Translations under genes and position numbers: made by a program
In this document: positions 1-9,642 of the stretch, one piece after another
Position numbering within the stretch: position 1 is the stretch's first letter
Layout of the letters: each line of letters opens with the position of its first letter
Notes under the pieces: model-generated
The model's input: only the letters and a program-made list of their open reading frames with translations
Told to the model about the DNA's origin: nothing
The model's database searches: none
Assembly (NCBI GenBank): GCA_028683835.1
Contig: JAQUHB010000010.1
Coordinates: 1 to 64,000 of the forward strand
DNA length: 64,000 bases
Source: Sulfurimonadaceae bacterium
GTDB lineage: Bacteria; Campylobacterota; Campylobacteria; Campylobacterales; Sulfurimonadaceae
Direction of reading: 5' to 3'

Positions 1-12
1 AGGAAACTAAAT

Positions 13-489
13 ATGAAATATATCCTCCCACTTGTGTTATCACTCTTTTTTGCAGCGTGTAATGATTCCGATCAAAAAGCAGAAACATCCGCGAACACAA
101 ATATAACACCTCAAACACAAACAATTACACCTGTCCAAGCAGAGAAAGTACCCGCTCAAGCAGAGAAAATGCCTCTTCAAGAAGAAAAAGCACCTATTCA
201 AACACAAAAAGTGTCTACACAGCTTATCGCTGGAGCCAACACTACAGAAGTCAGCGGAGAAGCTATTTTCAATAAATGTAAAAGTTGTCACGGAAATAAT
301 GCTGAGAAAAAAGCACTTGGTGCTTCACGCGTCATAGAAGGTTGGGAAGTAGCAAAAATAGAAGATGCCCTAAAAGGATATCAAAGCGGTACCTACGGTG
401 GAACTATGAAAAATATCATGGCGGCTCAAGCAAAAGGTCTCTCAAGTGAAGAGATTAAAAAAGTTGCAACTTATATTCACTCACTCTAA
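13..489 (+). CDS. Monoheme cytochrome c lipoprotein
   Basis: 158 aa. The N-terminus is a lipoprotein signal with a lipobox ending at Cys16 (FFAAC). A long Pro/Gln/Lys linker (about residues 30-70) carries a degenerate 'QAEKxP' repeat. It is followed by a small class I cytochrome c domain with the heme-binding motif CKSCH at 89-93 and a probable axial Met near 132. The linker suggests the heme domain is held away from the membrane anchor, so it would shuttle electrons in the periplasm. It is a single-gene unit with a hairpin terminator right after it. The electron donor and acceptor cannot be told from the sequence. AGGAAA upstream is the ribosome binding site. Confidence 0.88.
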   Translation: MKYILPLVLSLFFAACNDSDQKAETSANTNITPQTQTITPVQAEKVPAQAEKMPLQEEKAPIQTQKVSTQLIAGANTTEVSGEAIFNKCKSCHGNNAEKKALGASRVIEGWEVAKIEDALKGYQSGTYGGTMKNIMAAQAKGLSSEEIKKVATYIHSL

Positions 490-493
490 TATG

Positions 494-529
494 AAAGACT
501 AAAGAGAGACGAATCCCTCTTTAGTCTTT
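494..529 (+). terminator. Rho-independent terminator, convergent
   Basis: A 13-bp perfect stem (494-506 with 517-529) and a 10-nt loop, followed by T-rich sequence on the plus strand. The minus strand also has A/T flanks, so it may terminate both the cytochrome gene and the long minus-strand operon ending at 547. Confidence 0.8.
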
Positions 530-546
530 TAGTTTATGTGATTTTT

Positions 547-996
547 TTAGATAATTTTATTACCTATAATACCAAAATCAAGTATTTCATTTTTACGCTT
601 GTATTCAAAAGCATATTCAAGAATCATAAAACTTTTATTAATTAACTCTTCTTTATCTTGTGACGAGCAAACAAGGGAAGCATAAAACTCTTTATTAGAA
701 TTTTTATACTGATTTTCCTTTGCATAAAACAATTGTTCAAGTAAGCTTATAGCCGTATTTGTATCAAGTCCTTCTAAAGCAATGCATGCAAGATTTTTCT
801 CTAACTTTATATAACTGTCAGTTTGACGAATATGCTGTTTACAATGTTCTTCCGACATATCTTTACTGTAAAAAACGACCATACAAAATGGAAGGCTATA
901 GCGTGTCCATCTAGACAAAAATGGTTCAATAAATTTTTGAATATTTTCTCTTTGACTGTGCAGTTCATCAACAATCTCATTTTGTTTAAAATCCAT
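547..996 (-). CDS. Hypothetical protein, possible degenerate GGDEF fold
   Basis: 149 aa, last gene of the efflux operon, starting 2 bp after the RND pump stop. The stretch 'RYSLPFCMVVFYSKD' followed by a Leu-rich helix is reminiscent of the start of a GGDEF domain, but there is no GGDEF signature, so cyclase activity is not expected. No signal peptide or membrane segment is seen, so it is probably cytoplasmic. The function is not recognised; the position alone suggests a link to the pump or its regulator. Confidence 0.6.
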   Translation of the reverse strand: MDFKQNEIVDELHSQRENIQKFIEPFLSRWTRYSLPFCMVVFYSKDMSEEHCKQHIRQTDSYIKLEKNLACIALEGLDTNTAISLLEQLFYAKENQYKNSNKEFYASLVCSSQDKEELINKSFMILEYAFEYKRKNEILDFGIIGNKII

Positions 997-998
997 GA

Positions 999-3900
999 CT
1001 AACTCCTTGCTCTAATAAGGTAAAAAAATACTGGCATGACGTACAAGTTTACTACAATTGCAAAAAATAATCCACCCATAATAGCAATCGCCAAATCCTG
1101 AATAATCTGCGTACCGCTTCCAACGGCGAGGGCCACTGGCAAAAGAGCAAAAGCATTTGAAAACATTGTCATCAGAACTGGACGGATTCGCATTGTTATG
1201 GCATTAATAATTCGCTCTTTTTCATCCCCTAAAGAGTGATTCTGATAGAAATCATATATTAAGACATTATTATTTATAACAATACTGAGCACTATAAGCA
1301 TTCCCATAAAAGCGGTAATATCTAAAGGCTTGCCTGTTAATTTTAAAGCTATAAAAACACCGGTAAGAGTAAAAAGCAGTGCTAATAAAATATTTAAAGC
1401 AATTTTGAGATCACTGAAGTTTAAAAGTAAGCCGATAAATATGATCATAACTGCAAATAAAACCACATAACTCATCTCTTTAAATGATTGTTGCTGTTCT
1501 TTATAAAAACCGCTAATGTCTGTTGTAATATCAGGTGCGATCTTTAAAACTTCGATTCTTTGTTGTATGTTTTTTACAACTTGAGACATATCATTTCCCT
1601 TAAATCTCACTCCTAAAATACAAACAGGTGAAAGGTTATAGTGAGTGATTTCAGCGACTTTATTTTTATAGCTTATATCCGCTATCTCAAAAAGAGGGAT
1701 ATTCTTTTTCTCTCTAGGAGAGTAGATAAGAAGCTCTTTTTGCAAATAAGCGATGGGATCAACTCTTGGACGATCCATAAGAACTCTAATATTTATGAGC
1801 TTTTCACCCTCCGCCACAGAGGCTACAACCTCCCCATAATAGAGTGTACGTATTTGAGATATAAGTGTGTTCTCATCAATGCCATACAAAGCAGAAGCAT
1901 TAGGTTTTAATCGGATATTGATAGAGGGTGATGCATAGGAAGTGAGAACATTTACCTCTTCTATATCTTTAATAGATTTGAGTGAATCTTTGAGACGATA
2001 TCCCTCTTTTATTAGCTCATCTGGATTTGTACCAAAGAGCATAACAGAGATCGGAGCATCAGCACCCATAATGTCTCCAAGTCTGTCTTCAAGGACTTGT
2101 GATAGTCCTAACTCTTCTAGGTTTGGTACTTGAGATTCTATCTTTTTACGCAGTTTTTCTATTGTATGAAAAGTGTTTACATCTTTTTTTAAAGTTACAA
2201 GAAAATCACCTTGATTTGCCTGTGTACTCACTTGTCCAAGTGCCGTTCCAATACGCATAGTCCAGTTTTTTACCTCTGGTGCTTTGTCTAAGATATTGCC
2301 GACACTTTTAAACTCCTCTTGACTTTGATCAAGTGAAGTTCCTGGAGGCAGTACCATATCGACAACAATATTTCCCTCATCCCATTTTGGTAAAAATGTG
2401 GAAGGGATGGAACTATAAAGATAAATACTCAAAGAAAAACCGCCTAAAATGACGGGAATAGAGATCCATGCATAATCCATCGATTTTGCTAAAAAAGCTT
2501 TATAACGAGTGATCAAAGGCTCTAAAAAATCGGGCTTATCCTCTTCATGTTCAGGCAGAGCAATGTAGGCAATAATTGGAGTTAAAAAGATCGCTATGAG
2601 TTGAGAGATAAAGTATGTCACAACCAATACGAAAGCAAGCTGTTTAAAAAAGAGCCCAACAACACCGCTGACCATGAGAAGCGGTACGAAAATAAGGATG
2701 GCTAAAAATGTTGCAATCGCCATAATGGGGAGTATCTCAATAGAACCCTCTATTACAGCATCCTTTTTGGATAATCCCTTTTTAAAATGTCGCTCGATAT
2801 TTTCAATAACAATAATCATCTGATCGATAAGCCCACCAAGAGCCGCCGCCATTCCCGCAAGGGAAAAAATATTGATGTCTATATTCGCAAATTTCATACC
2901 TATGATGGTAATTAAAAATGTGATAGGGATAATCAAGAGTGAGATAAGAGAAAGTTTTAGTTTACGTAAAAAGAAAAAGATGATTAAAACAGCGATAATA
3001 CCGCCTAAGATAATAGCTTCCCCCACACTTTTAATCGCCTCTTTGACAAACTCTGTATCATCGTAAGAACTTTTTATCTCGATGCCCTCTTTTTTGAGTT
3101 TTGGGGCAAGTTCGGCTAGTTTTGCATTAAATCCATCTACAACATCGATGGAATTTGCGTTTGGCTGGCGCAGAAGGTTAAAGATGACACTGTTTTTGAA
3201 GCCCTTAGAAGCGCTGAAAGCTTTGGTAGGATTCTCTTTTTCCACAAGAAGCGCAATATCACTTATCTTGATGGACTGATCATTGGACAACGCGATATTA
3301 AGGTTTAAAAGCTTGGAAGCATCTTCACTTTTTTGATAGAGCGAGAGGACATATTGCCTATGATAATCTTCGATAAGACCTAAAAACTCTATCATATTTT
3401 GAGCTTTTAACTGCTCTATAACGGTTTGAACATCAAGATTATAACTGCGCATCTTCGCGGCATCTAAAAGAAGTTTATATTCGCTCCACTGCGGTGCCTT
3501 CATTTCGATATCATAAACTCCCTTTACCCCGAGCAAAACAGGTTTGAGCTCATAATAGAGTTTTTCACTCAGTTTCGCACGCGAAAGTGTGTCTGAACCA
3601 ATGGAATAGATAGCAACAGGGTAGATACTCGGAGTGGATTGTCTAATAGTAATAACTGCATCTGAGGGGATACGGTTTTTGATATCTGCAATGCGCGCTT
3701 GAACAAGCTGATATGCAAGGTTGGGATCGATATTCCAGTTAAAGTTCAAACTAATAGTCGTAGAACCTATGGAAGTGCTTGAGACGATCTTTTCAACATT
3801 AGAGACAGTTTTTAAAGCCTCTTCACTGGGTTTTGTGACAGAGAAAAGCATCTGTTCTATGGGTGAATACCCATTTTCTATATCCACTTCAATGCGAGGA

Positions 3901-4034
3901 AAAAAAACATTTGGCAAAACCCCTTTTGGAATCGATGAAGAGAGCTTATATCCAAGTAATGCAAGCAATAAAATAACGAGTAAAATAGCTAACTTATTTT
4001 TTAGAATATAAAGAAAAAAGGTTTTTCCTTTCAT
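999..4034 (-). CDS. RND efflux pump, inner membrane permease
   Basis: 1011 aa, the normal length for AcrB/CusA-class proton-driven pumps. One TM helix at about 12-32 is followed by a large periplasmic loop, a first bundle of TM segments (about 335-495), a second periplasmic loop, and a C-terminal TM bundle (about 850-1005). In the TM4 region the motif 'GGLIDQMIIVIENI' keeps the single Asp used for proton relay in the heavy-metal and related RND subfamilies. The start overlaps the adaptor gene by 4 bp (ATGA), indicating translational coupling. With the adaptor and the outer membrane factor it forms a complete tripartite exporter. The substrate is unknown; the upstream two-component system probably controls it. 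Confidence 0.92.
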   Translation of the reverse strand: MKGKTFFLYILKNKLAILLVILLLALLGYKLSSSIPKGVLPNVFFPRIEVDIENGYSPIEQMLFSVTKPSEEALKTVSNVEKIVSSTSIGSTTISLNFNWNIDPNLAYQLVQARIADIKNRIPSDAVITIRQSTPSIYPVAIYSIGSDTLSRAKLSEKLYYELKPVLLGVKGVYDIEMKAPQWSEYKLLLDAAKMRSYNLDVQTVIEQLKAQNMIEFLGLIEDYHRQYVLSLYQKSEDASKLLNLNIALSNDQSIKISDIALLVEKENPTKAFSASKGFKNSVIFNLLRQPNANSIDVVDGFNAKLAELAPKLKKEGIEIKSSYDDTEFVKEAIKSVGEAIILGGIIAVLIIFFFLRKLKLSLISLLIIPITFLITIIGMKFANIDINIFSLAGMAAALGGLIDQMIIVIENIERHFKKGLSKKDAVIEGSIEILPIMAIATFLAILIFVPLLMVSGVVGLFFKQLAFVLVVTYFISQLIAIFLTPIIAYIALPEHEEDKPDFLEPLITRYKAFLAKSMDYAWISIPVILGGFSLSIYLYSSIPSTFLPKWDEGNIVVDMVLPPGTSLDQSQEEFKSVGNILDKAPEVKNWTMRIGTALGQVSTQANQGDFLVTLKKDVNTFHTIEKLRKKIESQVPNLEELGLSQVLEDRLGDIMGADAPISVMLFGTNPDELIKEGYRLKDSLKSIKDIEEVNVLTSYASPSINIRLKPNASALYGIDENTLISQIRTLYYGEVVASVAEGEKLINIRVLMDRPRVDPIAYLQKELLIYSPREKKNIPLFEIADISYKNKVAEITHYNLSPVCILGVRFKGNDMSQVVKNIQQRIEVLKIAPDITTDISGFYKEQQQSFKEMSYVVLFAVMIIFIGLLLNFSDLKIALNILLALLFTLTGVFIALKLTGKPLDITAFMGMLIVLSIVINNNVLIYDFYQNHSLGDEKERIINAITMRIRPVLMTMFSNAFALLPVALAVGSGTQIIQDLAIAIMGGLFFAIVVNLYVMPVFFYLIRARS

Positions 4035-5038
4035 TTTATGACCTCGACTACAGTACCTTCTTCTAGCATATAAGAATTTTCAAAAGCAATCTTGTCATCT
4101 TTATTTAGATGATTGACGATCAGAACCTTGTTAATCATATCTTTTTGAACATCCACAAAATGAAGATGAGCGATGTGATCTTTGATAATATAAATTGCAG
4201 GGCGGTTTTGCACAAGGACGATAGAATCTTTTGGAATGATCCATCCACTCTGACTTTGCATCTGTATACTTGCTTCAAGATTAACGCCTGTTTGCAGAGT
4301 TGCTTTAGTTGTAGCAATGACATCCACAAGATTATTTGTCGTAGTAGAGAGGATTTGTGATATCTTTGCTTGGATAATATTACCGCTTACATGTAAGGTC
4401 ACATTCTGCCCGATTTTTAGATTTTTAACATAGTAAAGTGGTACAAAAAGTTTTATATGTACGTTTTCATTTTCAATTTTACAAATTGGACTTGCATACG
4501 TAAGATAACTGCCATCAGCTTGAAGCTGTGAAATATATCCGCTGACTGGCGCTGTTATAACACTTTTTTTTATCAATTCATCTACATTTACAAATTCACT
4601 TTTTGCATTTGAAAGAGCTATCTTTTTCTCATTGAGCATTGATTCTTGTGAGAGATAGTCATTACTACTTATGACTCCGAGTTTAAGCATCTCATGAGAT
4701 ACTTGCAGTTTTTTTGCTTCAACTTCAAGCTGTTTTTTTTCTACAAGAAGATTATATTTGGCAGTTTCTTTGTTATTGCTCATCTGTGTGTTTTCTATAG
4801 TCGCTATCACTTGACCTTTTTTGACCTTTTGCGTATTTAAAACACGAGTATGAAGGACTCCATCAAAGGGAGTATTCACTATATAAGAGCTTGTTGCTTC
4901 GCTAGTAGCCTGCACATCTATTTGGATATTCATATCAGAGTTCATTGGTGTAACGACACTCACTTGAACATGACTCTCTTGACCTGAAGCATAGAGTGAT
5001 GCTACAAAACTGAGTGTTAAAAAAAATATTTTATTCAT
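4031..5038 (-). CDS. RND periplasmic adaptor (HlyD/MFP family)
   Basis: 335 aa with an N-terminal signal peptide (cleavage near residue 18). The order is half lipoyl domain, alpha-hairpin (about 90-150, rich in Lys/Glu/Leu), second lipoyl half ('ITAPVSGYISQ'), then beta-barrel and membrane-proximal domains. This matches membrane fusion proteins that join the RND permease to a TolC-type channel. It overlaps the outer membrane factor gene upstream by 8 bp and the permease downstream by 4 bp. A copy of the palindrome TTACATGTAA lies inside the gene at 4387. Confidence 0.92.
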   Translation of the reverse strand: MNKIFFLTLSFVASLYASGQESHVQVSVVTPMNSDMNIQIDVQATSEATSSYIVNTPFDGVLHTRVLNTQKVKKGQVIATIENTQMSNNKETAKYNLLVEKKQLEVEAKKLQVSHEMLKLGVISSNDYLSQESMLNEKKIALSNAKSEFVNVDELIKKSVITAPVSGYISQLQADGSYLTYASPICKIENENVHIKLFVPLYYVKNLKIGQNVTLHVSGNIIQAKISQILSTTTNNLVDVIATTKATLQTGVNLEASIQMQSQSGWIIPKDSIVLVQNRPAIYIIKDHIAHLHFVDVQKDMINKVLIVNHLNKDDKIAFENSYMLEEGTVVEVIK

Positions 5039-6227
5039 AAATTGCTCCTGATCCGATAGTATTTAATAATATTGTTTCTCTATTTTTTTGATATTTCATC
5101 TGTATGATCTGCTCTTTTATACTAAGTGTCTGTGTAAGGACTTGCATGTAGGTGTTAAAATCCACATATTTTTTGAGATAAGCAACTTTAATAACATCCT
5201 CGCTGTGCTGATAGTCGCCGAGATTATCTTCAAGAATTTTCAACTGTTGTGATGCACTTTCTATCGTTTGTATTCTCTCAAGATACTCATTTTCTCTTTG
5301 GATTTTATATTCTGCATCGTTAGATTTTACAGAAAGAGCCTCAGCTTTTAACGCTTCACTTTGTTTAAAATCACCACTTGAAAGTGGAATATGCAGACTC
5401 AAATCAAAGGAGTAATTATCTCCGTTTGCCGTAGGATCATCTATCTTTTGGTACGCAGTTGCGGCTACTAGATCGGGCAGATAACTGTGAGAGAGCGAAT
5501 CTGACTGATTTCTCAAGCGCAAAGCTGCTATATCGCTCAGTTTAAGATTTTGGTCTTGGTGAAGATACTGCTCTTTTGTGGATGCAACCGTCGTATCATG
5601 AAGTGAGGGAATAGTCTGATTTTGAGCGTAGTTATGGAGCTGTTGTCTCATCTTTAGAACGCTATTTTGTTCATCTACTATCTGTGTCTTTAAGAGCGTC
5701 AGTGTATTTTTAAATCTTAAAAGATCCATATCTGAAACAGTCCCAGATCTGTTTAATAAACTGAGTCTATCGAAGATCTTTTGTTGCTCATCCAAAAGGC
5801 TTACATGCAAAGCTAGCTTTTCCTGTGTCTCCTGATATGCGCTTATCATCATGACCAAAGAGGTAAAAAGTTTTTCTTTTTGGATATTTAAAAGCGTTTT
5901 ATTCTCTTGAAGATGCAAAGAAAGTTCTTCTATCTTATAACTACTTTTTCCAAAGATATCGATGCTGTCGCTGAGTGCAATATTGGCAGTAGTAAAAGTG
6001 TTTGGAAGTCTGACTGCTTTTGTACTGATATAACCTGCATCCAAAGCAAAACTTGCATATCTATTTCGACTTACCGCACTTTTTTGCAAAGAGTTTGATT
6101 CTTTGTAAAGATTGTAACTTTTGTCATATTGCAGATTTTGCAGAGCAGATAGGTAAAAACTTAAAATAGTTTCATCTGCGTTTAGCGTTATACAAAGGAA
6201 GGTTAAAAACATTATTTTTTTAAACAT
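5031..6227 (-). CDS. TolC-type outer membrane efflux protein
   Basis: 398 aa with a signal peptide (cleavage near residue 17), then long alpha-helical coiled-coil stretches typical of the OEP family, with the two-fold internal layout of helical barrel segments. It is a little shorter than E. coli TolC, as is common for the CusC/CzcC branch. AAGGAGAG just before the ATG is a strong ribosome binding site. It is the first of the three pump genes. Confidence 0.88.
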   Translation of the reverse strand: MFKKIMFLTFLCITLNADETILSFYLSALQNLQYDKSYNLYKESNSLQKSAVSRNRYASFALDAGYISTKAVRLPNTFTTANIALSDSIDIFGKSSYKIEELSLHLQENKTLLNIQKEKLFTSLVMMISAYQETQEKLALHVSLLDEQQKIFDRLSLLNRSGTVSDMDLLRFKNTLTLLKTQIVDEQNSVLKMRQQLHNYAQNQTIPSLHDTTVASTKEQYLHQDQNLKLSDIAALRLRNQSDSLSHSYLPDLVAATAYQKIDDPTANGDNYSFDLSLHIPLSSGDFKQSEALKAEALSVKSNDAEYKIQRENEYLERIQTIESASQQLKILEDNLGDYQHSEDVIKVAYLKKYVDFNTYMQVLTQTLSIKEQIIQMKYQKNRETILLNTIGSGAIYE

Positions 6228-6243
6228 TTAAACTCTCCTTCCA

Positions 6244-6957
6244 TTACTGGAATTGCTTTTCTAGAACATCCACAAGAGCTAGATCTAGATTGGCAAACGT
6301 TTTTATGATTGGATTGTTTTTTTGTTTTATACTTGTATCGAGTCCGCTAAAAAGCAAAGCAAAAGCATCAACCATATTTTTATCTTTGACTTGAGTGCTA
6401 AAAACTCCCCAACTTTTTTTTGCTTGCAAGAGAATCTGATTTATCTTCGCATAGTCGATATCATTTTGATTTGTAAGAACGATTATTTCAAATCCCATAT
6501 AGTCTAAATTTTCTATATTTATTTGTTCTTTTACGCTCTCTTTGGACTTAAAGTGATCGATGTTATATTTAAAAATCTCAGTCGATACCAAAGCGCTCTT
6601 AGCGTAGTTTTTCTCATTGATAAACTTGTTTAAAAGAACTATTTTTTGATCTAGCTCCTTCATACTCTTCTGTTCAATATTTTCTTGAAAACTCTTATCA
6701 GTTTGTAGTTTCTTTATTCTCTCGACAGAATTCAATAAACCTTTTTGATTATGATTGATGGAGTACTCAGTGATATCTTCAAAGGGAGACAGAACTTTGT
6801 CTAAAGAGATCAGAGCAGTTGCTTTTTGCGCTTTCATTCCATCTAAACGATGATTAGCAGACGAAGTAGTAGCAGCATTTAAAGCACAAGTAGAGAACAA
6901 AGATATCATAACAGATACCACAAATAATTTATTTTTTCTTATCATAACAATCTCCAA
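6244..6957 (-). CDS. Exported helical protein of unknown function
   Basis: 237 aa (233 from Met5, which begins the better signal peptide: 'MIRKNKLFVVSVMISL' followed by a small-residue cleavage site near Ala28). The mature part is almost entirely alpha-helical and Lys/Gln/Glu rich, without cysteines or a membrane segment, so it is probably a soluble periplasmic protein. It lies between the sensor kinase and the efflux channel gene, separated from the latter by 16 bp. A role as periplasmic accessory to the sensor or pump is an inference. I do not recognise a family with confidence. Confidence 0.7.
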   Translation of the reverse strand: MEIVMIRKNKLFVVSVMISLFSTCALNAATTSSANHRLDGMKAQKATALISLDKVLSPFEDITEYSINHNQKGLLNSVERIKKLQTDKSFQENIEQKSMKELDQKIVLLNKFINEKNYAKSALVSTEIFKYNIDHFKSKESVKEQINIENLDYMGFEIIVLTNQNDIDYAKINQILLQAKKSWGVFSTQVKDKNMVDAFALLFSGLDTSIKQKNNPIIKTFANLDLALVDVLEKQFQ

Positions 6958-7011
6958 AAAGTTTTAAGTGTTTGATTGTAGGAAATGAAAATGAAAAATA
7001 AATGAAGTGGG

Positions 7012-8307
7012 TTAAAAAACTATCTCTATCTTTGTACCTTTACCTAAAGTTGAATTGATATGCATTGTCCCATTGTGAAGTTCTACGCTTTGTTTAACAA
7101 TGAAAAGTCCAAGACCAAAGCCCTCAATCTTTTTGTTTCTAGATTCATCGACTCTATAAAATCTCTCTGTGATCTTTGATAACTGCTCTTTTGTTATCCC
7201 GATTCCTTCATCTTCGATGATGAAATGAATAGCTTCGTTTTTATAAAGAGAGAGATGAATTTTTGTATTTGTTTCACTGTACTTGATCGCATTATCGATG
7301 AGATTGGAGTAGATCAAAGTTATCAATAAAGGGTTGGCCATCATATCGGTTTTATCAATTTTGTCTATGATAAGAGTGATATTTTTTGCACTTAGTTGCT
7401 TGGAGTATTTTTCGCTTACATGTAAAAGTGTCTCATTTAGTGAACAAGGCTCAAAAGAGTCTGCAATATTCTCTTTTGTATATCTTGTCAAAAGAAGCAG
7501 ATTTTCTACTATCTTTTGTATCTGAGAAGTCTCATGATGGATAGTTCTCATACTTTTTTCATATTCATAGCTCTCTCTTCGTTTTCGCAGAGTGACTTCT
7601 ATCTCGCCAAGTATTACCGTCAAAGGAGTTTTGAGCTCGTGAGAAACATCGGAATTAAATCGATCCAAAGATTCTACTCCTGCTCTAAGTCGCTCTATCA
7701 TTGCATTAAAAGAGTCAATGAGTTCTCTTATCTCATCAGAGTCTTTTGGGCGAGGAATCGTCGCTGAAAAGTTATTGACAGAGATCTCTTTCGCAGTTTT
7801 TATAACGCTATGGATAGGATTTAAAATCTTATCTATCATTTTTGAAGCCATAAATATCAGTACTAGAAGTAATATGGGATTTAGGATAAGCAGCGTACTA
7901 ACAAGATCTTCCACTTTATTGTCTATATTTTTTCTATACACAACAATAGAGTTTTTTTTGCCCTTATAAATATAAAGAGCATTAATATTTTCAGAACTCT
8001 CTTCATCACTGAGTATAAAAAACGAGTGGCTATTTTGCAAATAAAAATCTAAATTCTGAAGATTAAAGTCTGCAGTTTTATATGTTACTTGATTATGTTC
8101 TATGATGGCAAAAGTTGCCATTATATTTTTTTGACTTTCAAAGCTGTTTTCTATATCTATGGCTTGGTGTTGGAGTTGTATTTTGATATTTTCATTGATA
8201 CTGTTGCTGAGAAAGTAATAAAAAGAGATACTAAAAAGTAAAAGTATAAAAGCAGTAACTCCGCCAAACCAGAGAAGTAGCTTTCGTTTTAGACTATTTG
8301 ATTTCAA
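7012..8307 (-). CDS. Sensor histidine kinase
   Basis: 431 aa. TM1 at about 13-33, a periplasmic sensor loop of about 100 residues, TM2 at about 135-155, a HAMP linker, a HisKA domain with 'SHELKTPLT' (phospho-acceptor His223), and a HATPase domain with N box 'NLIDNAIKYS', G1 'DEGIGIT' and 'GFGLGLFIV'. All catalytic boxes are intact. It overlaps the response regulator by 14 bp, forming a cognate pair, and precedes the efflux genes on the same strand. The periplasmic loop has no obvious metal ligands, so the signal is unknown. Confidence 0.93.
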   Translation of the reverse strand: MKSNSLKRKLLLWFGGVTAFILLLFSISFYYFLSNSINENIKIQLQHQAIDIENSFESQKNIMATFAIIEHNQVTYKTADFNLQNLDFYLQNSHSFFILSDEESSENINALYIYKGKKNSIVVYRKNIDNKVEDLVSTLLILNPILLLVLIFMASKMIDKILNPIHSVIKTAKEISVNNFSATIPRPKDSDEIRELIDSFNAMIERLRAGVESLDRFNSDVSHELKTPLTVILGEIEVTLRKRRESYEYEKSMRTIHHETSQIQKIVENLLLLTRYTKENIADSFEPCSLNETLLHVSEKYSKQLSAKNITLIIDKIDKTDMMANPLLITLIYSNLIDNAIKYSETNTKIHLSLYKNEAIHFIIEDEGIGITKEQLSKITERFYRVDESRNKKIEGFGLGLFIVKQSVELHNGTMHINSTLGKGTKIEIVF

Positions 8308-8953
8308 GTATATACCCTAAACCTCGCTGATTTTTTATCAACTCTTTACCAATCTTTTTTTTGATATTATAGATGGTAACTTGAATGACATTGCTATTTT
8401 TGTATTCTTCATCTCCCCAAAGCTGTTCTTCTATCATAGCATTAGAAACAATGGCATTTTTATGTTTTATAAGAAAGAGCAAAAGTTCATACTCTTTAAG
8501 ACTCAAAGTCACTATTTGAGCATCTTTTATGATACTTTTTTTATCTATATCTATAATTAAATCCCCGAAAACAAAACTATTGTTTCCCTGCGTCAAACTT
8601 CTTCTATAGAGTGCTTCAACTCTTGCTTCAAGCTCATCAAAGGAAAAAGGTTTACTCAAATAATCATCAGCACCATGTTTTAAACCAAAAATCTTATCTT
8701 TGATTTCTCCTTTGGCACTGAGTATAAGTACAGGAGTTGTGATATTTTTTTCTCTGATTGATTGAAGAAGATCTATACCATTTTTGTGAGGAAGCATCCA
8801 GTCTAGAATAATGACGTCATAACTGTTCGTAAGGGCAAGGTACTCACCCTCTTCACCATCCATTGCAGTTATCACTGTGTGATTAGATTCGACGAGACCT
8901 CTGTTTAAAAAAGAGAGGATGTTCGCATCATCCTCCACTATAAGTATTTTCAT
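8294..8953 (-). CDS. OmpR-family response regulator
   Basis: 219 aa: an N-terminal receiver with the acidic pair EDD at 7-9, phospho-acceptor Asp51 ('ILDWMLP') and the switch Lys in 'SKPF', then a C-terminal winged helix ending in 'RGLGYILE'. It is a DNA-binding partner of the overlapping histidine kinase. It overlaps the ThiF-like gene by 4 bp, so it is also coupled to upstream metabolic genes. Confidence 0.94.
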   Translation of the reverse strand: MKILIVEDDANILSFLNRGLVESNHTVITAMDGEEGEYLALTNSYDVIILDWMLPHKNGIDLLQSIREKNITTPVLILSAKGEIKDKIFGLKHGADDYLSKPFSFDELEARVEALYRRSLTQGNNSFVFGDLIIDIDKKSIIKDAQIVTLSLKEYELLLFLIKHKNAIVSNAMIEEQLWGDEEYKNSNVIQVTIYNIKKKIGKELIKNQRGLGYILEIK

Positions 8954-9621
8954 CCCTTTGGAAGCGAAAACTTTTGTGTGACCAACTCACCCTCTTGATT
9001 AAAAAACAGATAATACAAAAAGTCTTTTTTTACACTCAGTCCTGCTAAATAACGCAAAGCTAGATTTGCCTGAAGTGAGGCGATATGCATAACAATAGGT
9101 GCAGCGATTCCTGCAGGTGTTTTTTGTGTGATCTTAAAAACATCATTAAATGATGCTTCTTCAAAAAAACAAACTTGCCCGTTAAATGCTTCGACACTAC
9201 CATAGATCCACGGAGTTTTTACGCTTTTTGCATAGCTGTTTATTTCACCGCGTGTTGGGAGGTTATCAGTTGCATCGATAATGAGGTCAACTGCAATATT
9301 TTTCTCTTTGAAGTCGTTAAAGGTACATTCATATTCTATTACTTTTACAAATGGAGATCGCTCTCTCATGATTTGTGCATTTACTGAGGCTTTATTTTTG
9401 CCTTCATCACCCACTTTAAAAGCAATCTGACGATGAATATTATGAACACTCACTTCATCAAAATCAACAAGGTGAATTTCCCCTATTCCACTCGCCCCCA
9501 GGGCAAAGGCCAAAGAGGAACCAAGGCCTCCACACCCGATGATAACGATCTTTTTTTCTTGTAAAGAGGCCTGAGTCTCTTCGCCCCAAAGCTGAATTTG
9601 ACGATGAAAAAATTGCATCAT
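8950..9621 (-). CDS. ThiF/MoeB/HesA-family adenylyltransferase
   Basis: 223 aa. It carries the E1-like Rossmann ATP site 'GCGGLGS' (about 30-36), then 'DFDEV...NIHRQ' and 'GKNKA', hallmarks of enzymes that adenylate the C-terminal Gly of ThiS/MoaD-type sulfur carriers. The two CxxC zinc pairs of MoeB/ThiF are absent, and it is shorter than MoeB, so it belongs to a compact HesA-like group common in Campylobacterota. The carrier partner is not in the window. It overlaps the regulator gene by 4 bp. Confidence 0.82.
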   Translation of the reverse strand: MMQFFHRQIQLWGEETQASLQEKKIVIIGCGGLGSSLAFALGASGIGEIHLVDFDEVSVHNIHRQIAFKVGDEGKNKASVNAQIMRERSPFVKVIEYECTFNDFKEKNIAVDLIIDATDNLPTRGEINSYAKSVKTPWIYGSVEAFNGQVCFFEEASFNDVFKITQKTPAGIAAPIVMHIASLQANLALRYLAGLSVKKDFLYYLFFNQEGELVTQKFSLPKG

Positions 9622-9642
9622 TTTGAATCCTTTAGATGTAAG

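Noticed and set aside
3721..4011. 96-codon plus-strand ORF opposite the RND pump gene
   Set aside because: It is antisense to a well-conserved pump region, with no independent evidence.
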